Below, piece by piece: positions 16,949 to 25,805 of a DNA stretch of 64,000 bases. This DNA is from Ancylobacter novellus (lineage in GTDB: Bacteria > Pseudomonadota > Alphaproteobacteria > Rhizobiales > Xanthobacteraceae). The translations under genes were made by a program, and so were the position numbers. Under the pieces are notes generated by a model. The model did not search any database. It was not told where the DNA came from and saw only the letters and a program-made list of their open reading frames with translations. The stretch is taken from positions 21,409 through 85,408 of the forward strand of contig QFQD01000055.1 of assembly GCA_003241485.1 (NCBI GenBank), in the 5' to 3' direction. The stretch's first letter is position 1. Each line of letters opens with the position of its first letter.

Positions 16949-16964
16949 ATAAAGATGTCTTTAT
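16949..16964 (-). promoter_or_regulatory. Palindromic operator upstream of ahcY (SahR/ArsR-type candidate)
   Basis: ATAAAGA (16949-16955), a two-base spacer and TCTTTAT (16958-16964) make a perfect 7-2-7 inverted repeat in an AT-rich patch between ptsH and ahcY. Similar ATAAAGAnnTCTTTAT palindromes stand before methionine-cycle genes in alphaproteobacteria, where ArsR-type repressors responding to S-adenosylhomocysteine are the proposed regulators. The repeat is seen directly; the regulator assignment is inference from memory of that pattern. Confidence 0.6.
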
Positions 16965-16989
16965 GTGACAGAGGTGAGCGCGGGGCGCG

Positions 16990-17283
16990 CTATTCGCCCT
17001 CGCCGAAGCGGTCGGCCACCAGCGCGTCGAGCGCGTCGAGCGCCGCCTGCGCCTCGCGGCCGGAAGCCTCGACCAGAATGGTGGTGCCCGGTGCCGCCGC
17101 CAGCATCATCAGCCCCATGATCGAGGTGCCGCTGACCGTCTCGCCGCAGCGCGTCACGCGGATATCGGCGTCGTAGCGCTCCACCGTATGGACGAACTTG
17201 GCCGAGGCGCGGGCATGCAGGCCGCGCTTGTTGACGATGGGCAATTCCCGGCTGAGGGCGGCCTGTTCCGTCGTCACCGTCAT
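16990..17283 (-). CDS. ptsH: HPr-like phosphocarrier protein (PTS-Ntr/regulatory)
   Basis: A 97-residue HPr. The phosphorylated histidine lies in NKRGLHARASAKFVHT, and the regulatory serine in SGTSIMGLMMLAAAPG, the site targeted by HprK. In alphaproteobacteria this HPr belongs to an incomplete, regulatory PTS (EI-Ntr, HPr, EIIA) that reports carbon and nitrogen status rather than importing sugar. The ATG overlaps the stop of the upstream EIIA gene by four bases (ATGA), so the two are co-translated. The substrate kinase HprK is encoded just upstream. Confidence 0.92.
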   Translation of the reverse strand: MTVTTEQAALSRELPIVNKRGLHARASAKFVHTVERYDADIRVTRCGETVSGTSIMGLMMLAAAPGTTILVEASGREAQAALDALDALVADRFGEGE

Positions 17284-17681
17284 TTTCCGGCCAGCACCCG
17301 GCTGGCGACATTGATGTATTTACGGCCGGCTTCCTGCGCCTGCACCACCGCCTCGGCCATCGGGATCTCGCCGCGCACCGTGGCGAGCTTGACCAGCATT
17401 GGCAGGTTGATGCCGGCCACGACCTCGATATCCGGCGAGGTCATGACGGAAATGGCGAGGTTCGACGGCGTACCGCCGAACATATCGGTGAGTATGACGA
17501 CACCGCCGCCGCTGTTCACCGCCGCCACCGCCTCCACAATGTCCGTGCGACGCTGCTCGATGTCATCGTCGGGGCCAATGGTAATGGCCTCGATCTGGGA
17601 CTGTGGGCCCATTACGTGTTCAAGAGCGGCGCGGAATTCGCTGGCAAGGCGTCCGTGCGTTACGAGTACGAGACCAATCAT
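17280..17681 (-). CDS. Mannose-type PTS EIIA component
   Basis: A 133-residue EIIA of the mannose family. The phospho-accepting histidine is in MIGLVLVTHGRLASEF, and the second signature is VVILTDMFGGTPSNLA. It is encoded without EIIB, EIIC or EIID partners, as is usual in Rhizobiales, where it takes phosphate from HPr and acts in regulation. The start used puts MIGLVLVTHG first. It overlaps ptsH by four bases and follows hprK after a 164-base gap. Confidence 0.92.
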   Translation of the reverse strand: MIGLVLVTHGRLASEFRAALEHVMGPQSQIEAITIGPDDDIEQRRTDIVEAVAAVNSGGGVVILTDMFGGTPSNLAISVMTSPDIEVVAGINLPMLVKLATVRGEIPMAEAVVQAQEAGRKYINVASRVLAGK

Positions 17682-17845
17682 CCTGCTCTGCCGCACCCGA
17701 TTTCCGGCACGAATACATTTGCGTGAGGTGCCGGGGGGTGTCGCTCCCGGTCACCCCTTGTGCTGGGGGCGCACATCATCGTTGCACCGCACACGAATGG
17801 CAAGGCCCGCCGGACGCCTCCCCAGCATAATAACGTGACCAAGCG

Positions 17846-18313
17846 TCATCCCTCGAATCGATCGGTCAGCAGCATGGCCAGCACCTGCTGCACGCCATCG
17901 CCCTCTGCCAGCACGGCGAGGCGGGCAAGGCGCACGCCGTCCAGCACGATATGCTGGGCCTCCGGCTCCGGCAGCCGCGCCGCGTCCCCCGAACCGAGAT
18001 CGACAACGAGATCGACCGCGACCTCGGCGCGCGAGGCCATCCGGCGAATGCCGGCGCCACGGATCTCGATGAGGCCGGCGAGAGTGTCCGGAGCGCGGGC
18101 GATCAATTGCCCGTTCCGGGGAGCCAGCAGCACGCGGTCGTCAGCGACGAGTTCGACCTCGGGTACTCGCCCGGCTCCGCCCGCCAGCAGCAGCGAGAAG
18201 GCGAGGTGCGATTTTCCCGCGCCCGAAGCACCGCGGATCAGCACCCCCCGCCCGCCGACGCTGACGCAGGAGGCGTGGATCGTCGTCCCATCAAGGCGGG
18301 GGACCTGAGCCAT
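17846..18313 (-). CDS. hprK: HPr kinase/phosphorylase, short alphaproteobacterial form
   Basis: A 155-residue protein equal to the C-terminal kinase domain of Gram-positive HprK; the N-terminal domain is missing, as is normal in alphaproteobacteria. The Walker A loop is IRGASGAGKSHLAFSLL (about residues 27-43). ELVADDRVLL is the following conserved element, and GLIEIRGAGIRRM corresponds to the HprK signature. It phosphorylates the regulatory serine of HPr. The ATG overlaps the chvG stop by one base (TGATG), linking carbon-PTS control to the ChvG/ChvI acid/envelope sensor system. Confidence 0.93.
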   Translation of the reverse strand: MAQVPRLDGTTIHASCVSVGGRGVLIRGASGAGKSHLAFSLLLAGGAGRVPEVELVADDRVLLAPRNGQLIARAPDTLAGLIEIRGAGIRRMASRAEVAVDLVVDLGSGDAARLPEPEAQHIVLDGVRLARLAVLAEGDGVQQVLAMLLTDRFEG

Positions 18314-20148
18314 CAAGCCGCCGGCAGGTGGACGATGAAGCGCGCTTCGGCGACCGGCTTGGCGGCCGCCTTCCGGCTGCGCGGCTTGGGTTCGGCCGGC
18401 CGGTTCTCCGCCCAGATGCGCCCGCCATGCGCCTCGACGATCTGCCGGGAGATCGAAAGGCCGAGGCCGGAATTCTGTCCGAAACCCTGCTCCTCCGGCC
18501 GATCGGTGTAAAAGCGCTCAAAGATGCGGGCGAGCGCGTGCGGGGGGATACCCGGCCCGTCATCGTCGACCGTGATCTCGACCGCGTCCTTGAGCCGCTT
18601 GCAGGTCACCCGCACTTCTCCTGCCTTGGGCGAGAAGGAGCGGGCATTGTCGATGAGATTGTTGATCACCTGGCCAAGGCGTGAATCGTGGCCCGGCACG
18701 ACGAATTCGCCATTGGCGCCGGGCGCATGCTCGAAGCTGAGCTTCACATGCACATCGTCGCCGCGCACAACGTCGTTCTGCACGCCGGTCACGGTCTTGA
18801 GCAGCCGCGTGAGATCGACCGGCTCGGCTTCCTGGCGCTGCAGTTCGGCGTCGAGCCGCGAGGCGTCGGAAATGTCGGTAATCAGCCTGTCCAGCCGCTT
18901 CACGTCGTGCTGAATGACTTCCAGCAGGCGCCCGCGCGAATTGTCGGTCTTGGCGAGCGGCAAGGTTTCCACTGCCGAGCGCAGGGAGGTCAGCGGGTTC
19001 TTGAGCTCGTGCGAGACGTCGGCCGCAAAGCTCTCGATGGCTTCGATGCGGCTATAGAGCGCGTCCGTCATGTCGCGCAGCGCGCCGGAGAGATGGCCGA
19101 TCTCGTCGGAACGCGAGGTGAAATCGGGAATCTCGACACGCGAGCGCGTCCGCCGGCGCACCCTCTCCGCCGCATCGGCCAGCCGGCGCACCGGGCCGGC
19201 AATGGTGCTGGCGAGCAGCAGGGACAGCACCACCATCACCGCCATGGCGACGAGGAAGACACGCACAATGACGAGCCGCTCGGCCGCCACTGCCTGGTCG
19301 ATCTCGCCGCCCTGCGTGGAGAGCAGCAGCGCGCCGAGAATGGCGCGGAAGCGCTGCACCGGCACGGCGACGGAGACGATGACCTGTCCGCGCTCATTGA
19401 CCTGCACCGCGCTGGCCTTCTGACCCTGCAGCGCCTCGACGATCTCCGGGTAACCGCGGCCATTGTTCGGCCCGAGATCCTTATAGAGCGGCAGGTCGCC
19501 GCGCTCGAACCACATCTTCAGGCTGTTCCAGCCGCGCTCCATCCAGTTGGGCTTGCGCGCGTTTGGGGCCGGCATTTCGAAGCGCAGGATCTCCCCGCGT
19601 GAATAGAGCGAGCGCGAATCCACCAGCAGCGCGCCGTCGCGATCATAGATGCGTGCGCGCGTGCCCGTCGGCTCCACGAGGCGCTTCAGCACCGGGGCGA
19701 CGCGCTCGGGATTGATGGGGAATTCCAGCGGCGCGAACCCCTCCTCGCCCGGCCCATAGCTCTCGCCGGCCTGCAATTCGAGCAGGCGCTCGGGATCGAT
19801 GGTGATGGCGTTGGTCTCGACCTGCGCCTGTGCCGCGATGGCGCTGGCAATGATCTCGCCCTGCACCAGGAGGCTCTGCACGCGCGCGTCGATCAGCCCG
19901 GCGCGGAATTCGGAGAGATAGAGAATGCCTGATACCAGCACACACATGCCCGCCAGGTTGAGCAGGACGATGCGGCGGGTAAGGCTGGAGAAGCTCTGGA
20001 AGGCGACGAAATTCCGCAGTCGCCGGAAAGCCCCGAGGAGCCCGGCGAAGCGCCCGCCTTTGCGGGGGGCGGCCTCTTCCACGGCCTCGGCTTCGTCGAG
20101 GAATTCCTCGTCTTCCGCCGGCGGCCGGGTGGATGCGGTATCGAGCAA
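18313..20148 (-). CDS. chvG: ChvG (ExoS) sensor histidine kinase
   Basis: About 611 residues. Domains: cytoplasmic N-terminus, TM1 (about 60-80), a periplasmic sensor of about 200 residues, TM2 (about 290-312), HAMP, HisKA with the phospho-His in FAADVSHELKNPLTSLRSA, and an HATPase domain (NNLIDNARSFS, DDDGPGIPPHAL, GLGLSISRQIVE). ChvG with ChvI controls envelope, acid-response and exopolysaccharide genes in Rhizobiales. A TTG start at 20148 is preferred because AAGGAG stands ten bases upstream, inside the last codons of chvI; another TTG at 20178 would overlap chvI by 23 bases. The 3' end overlaps hprK. Confidence 0.93.
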   Translation of the reverse strand: MLDTASTRPPAEDEEFLDEAEAVEEAAPRKGGRFAGLLGAFRRLRNFVAFQSFSSLTRRIVLLNLAGMCVLVSGILYLSEFRAGLIDARVQSLLVQGEIIASAIAAQAQVETNAITIDPERLLELQAGESYGPGEEGFAPLEFPINPERVAPVLKRLVEPTGTRARIYDRDGALLVDSRSLYSRGEILRFEMPAPNARKPNWMERGWNSLKMWFERGDLPLYKDLGPNNGRGYPEIVEALQGQKASAVQVNERGQVIVSVAVPVQRFRAILGALLLSTQGGEIDQAVAAERLVIVRVFLVAMAVMVVLSLLLASTIAGPVRRLADAAERVRRRTRSRVEIPDFTSRSDEIGHLSGALRDMTDALYSRIEAIESFAADVSHELKNPLTSLRSAVETLPLAKTDNSRGRLLEVIQHDVKRLDRLITDISDASRLDAELQRQEAEPVDLTRLLKTVTGVQNDVVRGDDVHVKLSFEHAPGANGEFVVPGHDSRLGQVINNLIDNARSFSPKAGEVRVTCKRLKDAVEITVDDDGPGIPPHALARIFERFYTDRPEEQGFGQNSGLGLSISRQIVEAHGGRIWAENRPAEPKPRSRKAAAKPVAEARFIVHLPAA

Positions 20149-20155
20149 GAAGCCG

Positions 20156-20854
20156 CTACTCCTTGAAGCGGTAGCCAACGCCGTACAGCGTCTCGATCAT
20201 CTCGAAATTGTCGTCCGTCACCTTGAACTTCTTGCGCAGGCGCTTGATGTGGCTGTCGATGGTGCGGTCGTCGACATAGACCTGATCGTCATAGGCCGCA
20301 TCCATCAGCGCGTTGCGGCTCTTCACCACGCCAGGCCGGGTGGCGAGCGCCTGCAGGATCAGGAATTCGGTGACGGTAAGGGTGACGTTCTCGCCCTTCC
20401 AGGTGCAGGTGTGGCGCTCGGGGTCCATGCGCAGCAGGCCGCGCTCCAGCACCTTGGCGCTGTCGGTCTCGCGCGGCAGCGTGCCGTCCTTGGGCGCCAC
20501 GCGGCGCAGCACCGCCTTCACCCGCTCAACAAGGAGGCGCTGGGAGAACGGCTTCTTGATGAAATCATCGGCGCCCATCTTGAGGCCGAACAGTTCATCA
20601 ATCTCGTCATCCTTCGAGGTGAGAAAGATGACGGGCATATCGCTCTTCTGGCGCAGCCGCCGCAACAGCTCCATGCCGTCCATGCGAGGCATCTTGATAT
20701 CGAAGATCGCAAGGTCCGGCGGATTGGTCTTGAATCCGTCGAGTGCCGTCGCGCCATCCGTGTAGGTCTGAATCCGGTACCCTTCCGATTCCAGTGCAAT
20801 CGACACGGAGGTGAGGATGTTGCGGTCGTCGTCGACGAGAGCAATGGTCGGCAT
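20156..20854 (-). CDS. chvI: ChvI response regulator, OmpR family
   Basis: A 232-residue two-domain regulator. Receiver domain: ALVDDDRN with the acidic pocket, phospho-Asp in LAIFDIKMPRMDGMELL, and Lys in FIKKPFSQRLL. C-terminal winged helix: LTVTEFLILQALATRPG, then DDRTIDSHIKRLRKKFK and the closing YGVGYRFKE. It pairs with ChvG, encoded immediately downstream. This pair is essential or near-essential in several rhizobia and brucellae and acts as the master switch between free-living and host-associated envelope states. The start MPTIALVDDD is standard. Confidence 0.95.
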   Translation of the reverse strand: MPTIALVDDDRNILTSVSIALESEGYRIQTYTDGATALDGFKTNPPDLAIFDIKMPRMDGMELLRRLRQKSDMPVIFLTSKDDEIDELFGLKMGADDFIKKPFSQRLLVERVKAVLRRVAPKDGTLPRETDSAKVLERGLLRMDPERHTCTWKGENVTLTVTEFLILQALATRPGVVKSRNALMDAAYDDQVYVDDRTIDSHIKRLRKKFKVTDDNFEMIETLYGVGYRFKE

Positions 20855-21047
20855 CTGCACACTTTCCTGTTCGGCGGCGTTCAGGCCGCCCCGGCGGTGA
20901 ACCGTGCCGGCGTGGCCAGAATGTGACACGCAAACTGATTCAACCGAAAATAGCGCGTTTCAAGGCGTTTAGCCAACCTAGCGCATGTCCTTGACGGGAG
21001 CCTGTCCACCGAGTCACCACAAGCAAGGTCCTGCGAGGGAGGAAAAC

Positions 21048-21809
21048 ATGCCGGCCACACAGCCCGCCACCGATGATTTCGATCCCGCCGCCGCCGTGAA
21101 ACGCCTGATCCGCGAGGCCCGCATGGGCGCGCTCGCGACGCTTGACGGGGACGGCGGTCCCTATGTTTCTCTGGTCCAGTTCGCCACTCTGCCGGACGGC
21201 GCGCCCGTGCTTCTGCTCTCCGCCCTTGCCCGCCACACCCGCAATCTGCAGCGCGAGGCGCGGGTCTCTCTACTGGTGGACGAGCGGCGCATGGGCGATG
21301 AACTGCAGGGCGCGCGCGCCAGCCTGCAGGGACGCATCGCGCGGCTGACCGAGCCGAGTGATATCGACACCGCGCGCCGCCGCTTCCTCGCCCGCCACCC
21401 CGACGCGGCGGGCTTTGCCGGCTTCGCCGATTTTGCCTTCTACCGGGTGACGCTGGACAGCGCCCATCTCGTCGCCGGTTTTGGCCGCATCATGGATGTG
21501 GACGGGGCACAGCTCGCGACGCCCGTCGCCGATGCGGGCGAGCTTCTCGCCGCCGAGCCCGGCGCGATCGAGCACATGAATGAGGACCACCGCGACGCCA
21601 TCCAGCTCTACGCGCTGCATCTGGTCGGCGCCGGTCCCGCCGACTGGCGGATCATCGGCATCGACCCGGATGGCTGCGACCTGATGGCCGGCACGGATGT
21701 GCGGCGCCTGTCCTTCCCGCGCCGCGTCACCACCGCCCGCGCCATGCGCGAGGTGCTGGTCGAACTAGCCGACAAGGCCCGGGCGACCACGATCGATTCG
21801 CCCCAATAG
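21048..21809 (+). CDS. HugZ-like pyridoxamine-5'-phosphate-oxidase-fold protein with DUF2470
   Basis: A 253-residue protein with an N-terminal split-barrel domain (ARMGALATLDGDGGPYVSLV, LLLSALARHTRNLQ, RARVSLL-type strand) and a C-terminal DUF2470 region (GAIEHMNEDHRDAIQLYALH). This domain pair is that of HugZ-type haem-utilisation or haem-oxygenase proteins. Whether this one degrades or only binds haem or flavin cannot be told, and no haem-uptake genes are nearby. ATG 21048 has GGGAGGA in front of it. It lies between chvI (divergent) and pckA (same strand). Confidence 0.82.
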   Translation: MPATQPATDDFDPAAAVKRLIREARMGALATLDGDGGPYVSLVQFATLPDGAPVLLLSALARHTRNLQREARVSLLVDERRMGDELQGARASLQGRIARLTEPSDIDTARRRFLARHPDAAGFAGFADFAFYRVTLDSAHLVAGFGRIMDVDGAQLATPVADAGELLAAEPGAIEHMNEDHRDAIQLYALHLVGAGPADWRIIGIDPDGCDLMAGTDVRRLSFPRRVTTARAMREVLVELADKARATTIDSPQ

Positions 21810-21907
21810 CTGCCCGGTTTGGCCACAGATTCGTCCCGGAACATCGGCGAGAAAGGCGCCTCGGGCGCGTCGGTTGCCCCTGTTTGTCACGCGTCAGGAG
21901 CCAAAAC

Positions 21908-23521
21908 ATGCACCAGTCCGGCACACGCAACGAACAACACGGCATCGAGGCGGTCGGCCTTGAGGGCATTGGCAAGGTGTTCTGGAACCTCGCTGAAGCG
22001 CCGCTTTACGAGCGGTCCATCGCCCGTGGTGAAACCCGGCTGACAGCCTCCGGTGCCCTTGCCGCCGAAACCGGCCCGCATACGGGACGCAGCCCGGCCG
22101 ACCGTTTCATCGTCCGCGACGAGGCCTCCGAGGAAAATATCTGGTGGGACAATGCCAATGCGCTGTCCCGCGAGCAGTTCGAGGCGCTCAAGACGGACTT
22201 TCTCGCCCATGCCGGCACCCGTACCCTGTTTGCGCAGGATCTCGACGCCGGCGCCGACCCGGCCCACCGCGTCGGCGTGCGCGTCTATACCGAGCATGCC
22301 TGGCACGCCTTGTTCATGCGCAACATGCTGCGCCCGCCGGCGCGCGAGGCGCTCGCGGGCTTCGTACCGCAGCTCACCGTGCTGTGTGTCCCGAGCTTCC
22401 GCGCCGAGCCGGAGAAGCACGGCGTGCGCTCGCCGACGGTCATCGCCTGCGATTTCACCGCCGGCCTCGTGCTGATTGGCGGCACGCTCTATGCCGGCGA
22501 GATGAAGAAGGCCGTGTTCAGCTATCTCAACTACACGCTGCCCGAGCGCGGCGTTTTGCCGATGCACTGTTCGGCCAACGCCGGTGATGCCGGTGACGTC
22601 GCCCTGTTCTTCGGACTGTCCGGAACCGGCAAGACGACGCTCTCGGCGGACGCCTCGCGCGCGCTGATCGGCGATGACGAGCACGGCTGGAGCGCCGAGG
22701 GCATCTTCAACATCGAGGGCGGCTGCTACGCCAAGACCATCCGGCTTTCGCCGGACGCTGAACCCGCCATCTACGCGGCGGCGCAGCGCTTCGGCACCGT
22801 GCTGGAAAATGTGGTGCTCGACACCGACAGCCGGGTGCCCGATTTCGACGACGCGGCGCTGGCGGAGAATGCGCGCGCGGCCTATCCGCTCGCCTTCATC
22901 GAAGGCGCCCGCACGGAGGGGCGCGCCGGCATGCCGAAGACCATCGTCATGCTGACCTGCGACGCGTTCGGCGTGATGCCGCCGATCGCCCGCCTCACCC
23001 CGGCGCAGGCGATGTATCATTTCCTCTCGGGCTACACCGCCAAGGTCGCCGGCACGGAAGCCGGGCTGGGCGAGCCGGAGGCGACCTTCTCGGCCTGTTT
23101 CGGCGCACCCTTCATGCCACGTCATCCCGCCGTCTATGGCCGCCTGCTGCGCGAGCGGATCGCCGCGCACGAGGTGGACTGCTGGCTGGTCAACACCGGC
23201 TGGACCGGCGGCAAGGCCGGCACCGGCCGGCGCATGCCGATCGAGGTAACGCGCGCCCTCCTCGCGGCGGCGCTCGACGGCAGCCTGCGCGACGCCGAGA
23301 CGCGCACGGATCCGCATTTCGGCTTCGCCGTGCCAACGAAGGTGGAGGGCATCGACCCCCGCTTGCTCGACCCCGCCCGCAACTGGAGCAGCCGCATGGA
23401 CTACGCCATGACCGCCCGCCGGCTGGTCAGCATGTTCGCGGATAATTTCGCCCGCTTCGAGGACGCGATCGACGACGAGGTCCGCCACGCCCAGCCCGGC
23501 ATGGCCATCGCGGCGGAGTGA
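21908..23521 (+). CDS. pckA: Phosphoenolpyruvate carboxykinase (ATP)
   Basis: A 537-residue ATP-dependent PEP carboxykinase converting oxaloacetate to phosphoenolpyruvate, the first step of gluconeogenesis from C4 acids. Landmarks: ETGPHTGRSPADRFIVRDE, the P-loop FFGLSGTGKTTLSADASR, the kinase-2 motif LIGDDEHGWS, NIEGGCYAKTI and the adenine-binding NTGWTGGKAGTGRRMPIE. The start MHQSGTRNEQ has CAGGAG upstream. pckA next to chvI is a conserved Rhizobiales pairing, and in several species ChvI influences pckA expression. A GC hairpin follows the stop codon. Confidence 0.97.
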   Translation: MHQSGTRNEQHGIEAVGLEGIGKVFWNLAEAPLYERSIARGETRLTASGALAAETGPHTGRSPADRFIVRDEASEENIWWDNANALSREQFEALKTDFLAHAGTRTLFAQDLDAGADPAHRVGVRVYTEHAWHALFMRNMLRPPAREALAGFVPQLTVLCVPSFRAEPEKHGVRSPTVIACDFTAGLVLIGGTLYAGEMKKAVFSYLNYTLPERGVLPMHCSANAGDAGDVALFFGLSGTGKTTLSADASRALIGDDEHGWSAEGIFNIEGGCYAKTIRLSPDAEPAIYAAAQRFGTVLENVVLDTDSRVPDFDDAALAENARAAYPLAFIEGARTEGRAGMPKTIVMLTCDAFGVMPPIARLTPAQAMYHFLSGYTAKVAGTEAGLGEPEATFSACFGAPFMPRHPAVYGRLLRERIAAHEVDCWLVNTGWTGGKAGTGRRMPIEVTRALLAAALDGSLRDAETRTDPHFGFAVPTKVEGIDPRLLDPARNWSSRMDYAMTARRLVSMFADNFARFEDAIDDEVRHAQPGMAIAAE

Positions 23522-23528
23522 CGGCCGC

Positions 23529-23557
23529 GGGAAGCGCGCTCGCAGGCGCGCCTTCCC
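23529..23557. terminator. Hairpin shared by convergent pckA and antiporter genes
   Basis: GGGAAG-CGCGC pairs with GCGCG-(C)-CTTCCC, a long stem with one bulge and a six- to seven-base loop. It fills almost exactly the gap between the two converging stop codons. It lacks a T-run on either strand, so a bidirectional terminator is likely but not certain. Confidence 0.45.
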
Positions 23558-24991
23558 TCACAGGAAATACAGCCAGGTCAGCAGCGCGAAGCAGGGCAGC
23601 AGGAAAAGCCCGGACCAGGCCATGTAGCCGAAGAAGCTCGGCATGGCGACGCCGCGGCTTTTCGCAATCGCCAGCACCATGAAGTTCGGCGCGTTGCCGA
23701 TATAGGTCAGCGCGCCCATGAACACCGCACCGGCCGAAATCGCCTCCAGCGTCACCGCATGCGTGGTCATGAGTTCCTGCGGCTCGCCACCCGCCAGATT
23801 GAAGAAGACAAGATAGGTCGGCGCATTGTCGAGGAAGCCGGAGAGCAGGCCGGTCATCCAGAAATAGCCCGCGTTGAACGGCTCGCCGCCCTCGCCGGTG
23901 ACCAGCGCGACCAGCGGCGCGAGCGCGCCGTTCGCCCCGGCCTTCAATATGGCGATCACCGGGATGATGGTGAGGAAGATGGCGGCGAACAGCTTCGCCA
24001 CCTCGCGGATCGGCTCCCAGTCGAAGCCGTTTCGCTCGCGGATGAAGGCAGGCGTGATCCAGATCGACACGCCGGCCAGCGCGAGCAGCGACAGGTCGCG
24101 CATCACCGAGGGCAGCGGCACATGGGTGCCGAGAATGTTGAACTCGATACCCGGCTTCCACAGCGCGCTCATCAGGATGGCGGCGATGACGCCCCCGAGC
24201 AGCGGCAGGTTGCGCAGGCCGCGCAGGCCCAGCCCCTCCGTCTGCGGCGTCGGGTCCGCCTTGGGCGGGCGCCCCTCCTCGCGGGCGTAGAAATACCGGT
24301 CGAGCAGATAGAAGGCGGCGAGCAGGAGTGCCGCAACCACCGCCGTGTCGTGAAACAAATGCTGCGTGGTCCAGAAGAAGTCGACGCCCTTCAGGAAGCC
24401 GAGGAACAGCGGCGGATCACCGAGCGGGGTGAGCGAGCCGCCAATGTTGGACACCAGGAAGATGAAGAACACCACGGTGTGCACGTTGTAGCGCCGCTCG
24501 TCATTGGCGCGCAGTAGCGGGCGGATCAGCACCATCGAGGCGCCCGTGGTGCCGATGAGGCTTGCAAGCACGGTGCCGATGGCGAGCAGGCTGGTATTTA
24601 CCGCCGGGCTGCCCTTCAGATTGCCTGTCAGCAGGATGCCGCCGGAAATGGTGAAAAGCGAGAACAGCAGGATGATGAAGGGGATGTATTCCAGCAGCGC
24701 CGCATGCACCACCTCGTACGCCGCCAGCCCCGAGCCGAAGACCAGCACGAAGGGCACAAGCAGGACCAGCGACCAGAGCAGGGCCACCTTGCCGTAATTG
24801 TGGTGCCAGAAATGACCCGCTACCAGCGGGATGATGGCGATGGACAGCAGCATGCCGGCGAAGGGAATACCCCAGGCAAGCGACAGCGTGGCGCCGTCGA
24901 TGCCCGCCGCAGCCGACGGCGTGCCGGAAAAGGCAAGCACGGCAAGTGCCAGGAACATGGCGGTACGAGCGGCGGCTTTCGTCGTCGGCAT
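23558..24991 (-). CDS. Sodium:proton antiporter (NhaD/CitMHS-type ion transporter superfamily)
   Basis: A 477-residue membrane protein with a cleavable-looking N-terminal segment (TAMFLALAVLAFSGTPSAAA) and about 11-12 transmembrane helices. Family landmarks are LLTGNLKGSPAVNT, LIGTTGASMVLIRPLL, SNIGGSLTPLGDPPLFLGFL in the first half-repeat and GFLDNAPTYLVFFNLAGG with YIGNAPNFMVLAIAKSRG in the second. These paired Asn/Asp-rich re-entrant motifs are typical of the NhaD-like sodium:proton antiporters in the ion transporter superfamily. GGGGAG precedes the ATG. The transported ion is inferred from family only. It converges with pckA. Confidence 0.83.
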   Translation of the reverse strand: MPTTKAAARTAMFLALAVLAFSGTPSAAAGIDGATLSLAWGIPFAGMLLSIAIIPLVAGHFWHHNYGKVALLWSLVLLVPFVLVFGSGLAAYEVVHAALLEYIPFIILLFSLFTISGGILLTGNLKGSPAVNTSLLAIGTVLASLIGTTGASMVLIRPLLRANDERRYNVHTVVFFIFLVSNIGGSLTPLGDPPLFLGFLKGVDFFWTTQHLFHDTAVVAALLLAAFYLLDRYFYAREEGRPPKADPTPQTEGLGLRGLRNLPLLGGVIAAILMSALWKPGIEFNILGTHVPLPSVMRDLSLLALAGVSIWITPAFIRERNGFDWEPIREVAKLFAAIFLTIIPVIAILKAGANGALAPLVALVTGEGGEPFNAGYFWMTGLLSGFLDNAPTYLVFFNLAGGEPQELMTTHAVTLEAISAGAVFMGALTYIGNAPNFMVLAIAKSRGVAMPSFFGYMAWSGLFLLPCFALLTWLYFL

Positions 24992-25192
24992 TGCGTCTCC
25001 CCTTGCGGCATCGAATGTCATCCGGGTTACCAACCCCCTCCCGGGGTGTCGAGCAAAACCGGACCTGGACTACCGCCGATGTGATCGCACCTTCCATCGG
25101 ACGTGGCGCGTCGCCATGAGCTGCGCTAGATCGGTGCGGACCAGAGGCTGGCCCGGCGAACGCGTCGCCGCCCTGCCGCTCATGAGGATGCC

Positions 25193-25798
25193 ATGCCCCG
25201 TGCCGCCGCCGGCCCCGAGATCGAACGCCTGATCCAGCTTCTCGCCCGTGTGCCCGGACTCGGGCCCCGCTCGGCGCGCCGGGCGGCGCTGCATCTCATC
25301 AAGAAGCGCGAGCAGCTGATGAGCCCGCTGGCTGCCGCCTTCGGCGACGTGCTGGGCAAGATTTCAACCTGCCGGGTCTGCGGCAATCTCGATGTGCGCG
25401 ACCCCTGCTCGATCTGCGCCGACGAGACGCGCGACGAGAGCTTGCTGGTCGTCGTCGCCGACGTCTCCGACCTGTGGGCGCTGGAGCGCGCCGCGGCGCT
25501 GAACGCGCGCTACCATGTGCTCGGCGGCACGCTCTCGCCGCTCGACGGCATCGGGCCGGAGGAGCTGAACCTCAAAACGCTGGTCGCCCGCGCCCATGGC
25601 GGCGCGGTCAAGGAAGTGCTGCTCGCGCTCGGTGCCACGGTCGACGGGCAGACGACGGCGCATTACGTCACCGAACTGCTCCGCGATTCCGGCGTGAAGG
25701 TCACACGCCTCGCCCATGGCGTGCCGGTCGGCGGCGAGCTCGACTATCTCGACGAAGGTACGCTTTCCGCCGCGATACGCGCGCGCACCAGCCTGTAG
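25193..25798 (+). CDS. recR: Recombination protein RecR
   Basis: A 201-residue RecFOR-pathway protein that helps load RecA at single-strand gaps. Helix-hairpin-helix RVPGLGPRSARRAALHL at the N-terminus, four-cysteine zinc finger CRVCGNLDVRDPCSIC at about residues 60-75, then a Toprim domain (LLVVVADVSDLWALERA, YHVLGGTLSPLDGIGPE) and the Walker-B-like C-terminal region with HGVPVGGELDYLDEGTL. Length is typical. Here it is not next to dnaX and ybaB, its usual partners; it follows a divergent antiporter gene and converges with ddl, the two stops being seven bases apart. Confidence 0.96.
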   Translation: MPRAAAGPEIERLIQLLARVPGLGPRSARRAALHLIKKREQLMSPLAAAFGDVLGKISTCRVCGNLDVRDPCSICADETRDESLLVVVADVSDLWALERAAALNARYHVLGGTLSPLDGIGPEELNLKTLVARAHGGAVKEVLLALGATVDGQTTAHYVTELLRDSGVKVTRLAHGVPVGGELDYLDEGTLSAAIRARTSL

Positions 25799-25805
25799 GC
25801 GCCGC

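Noticed and set aside
16860..16989. SAH or SAM riboswitch upstream of ahcY
   Set aside because: No recognisable aptamer pattern; the outstanding feature is a DNA palindrome, so protein-mediated control is more likely.
21887..23488. 533-codon minus-strand open frame
   Set aside because: Antisense to pckA, whose catalytic motifs are all present; no family resemblance.
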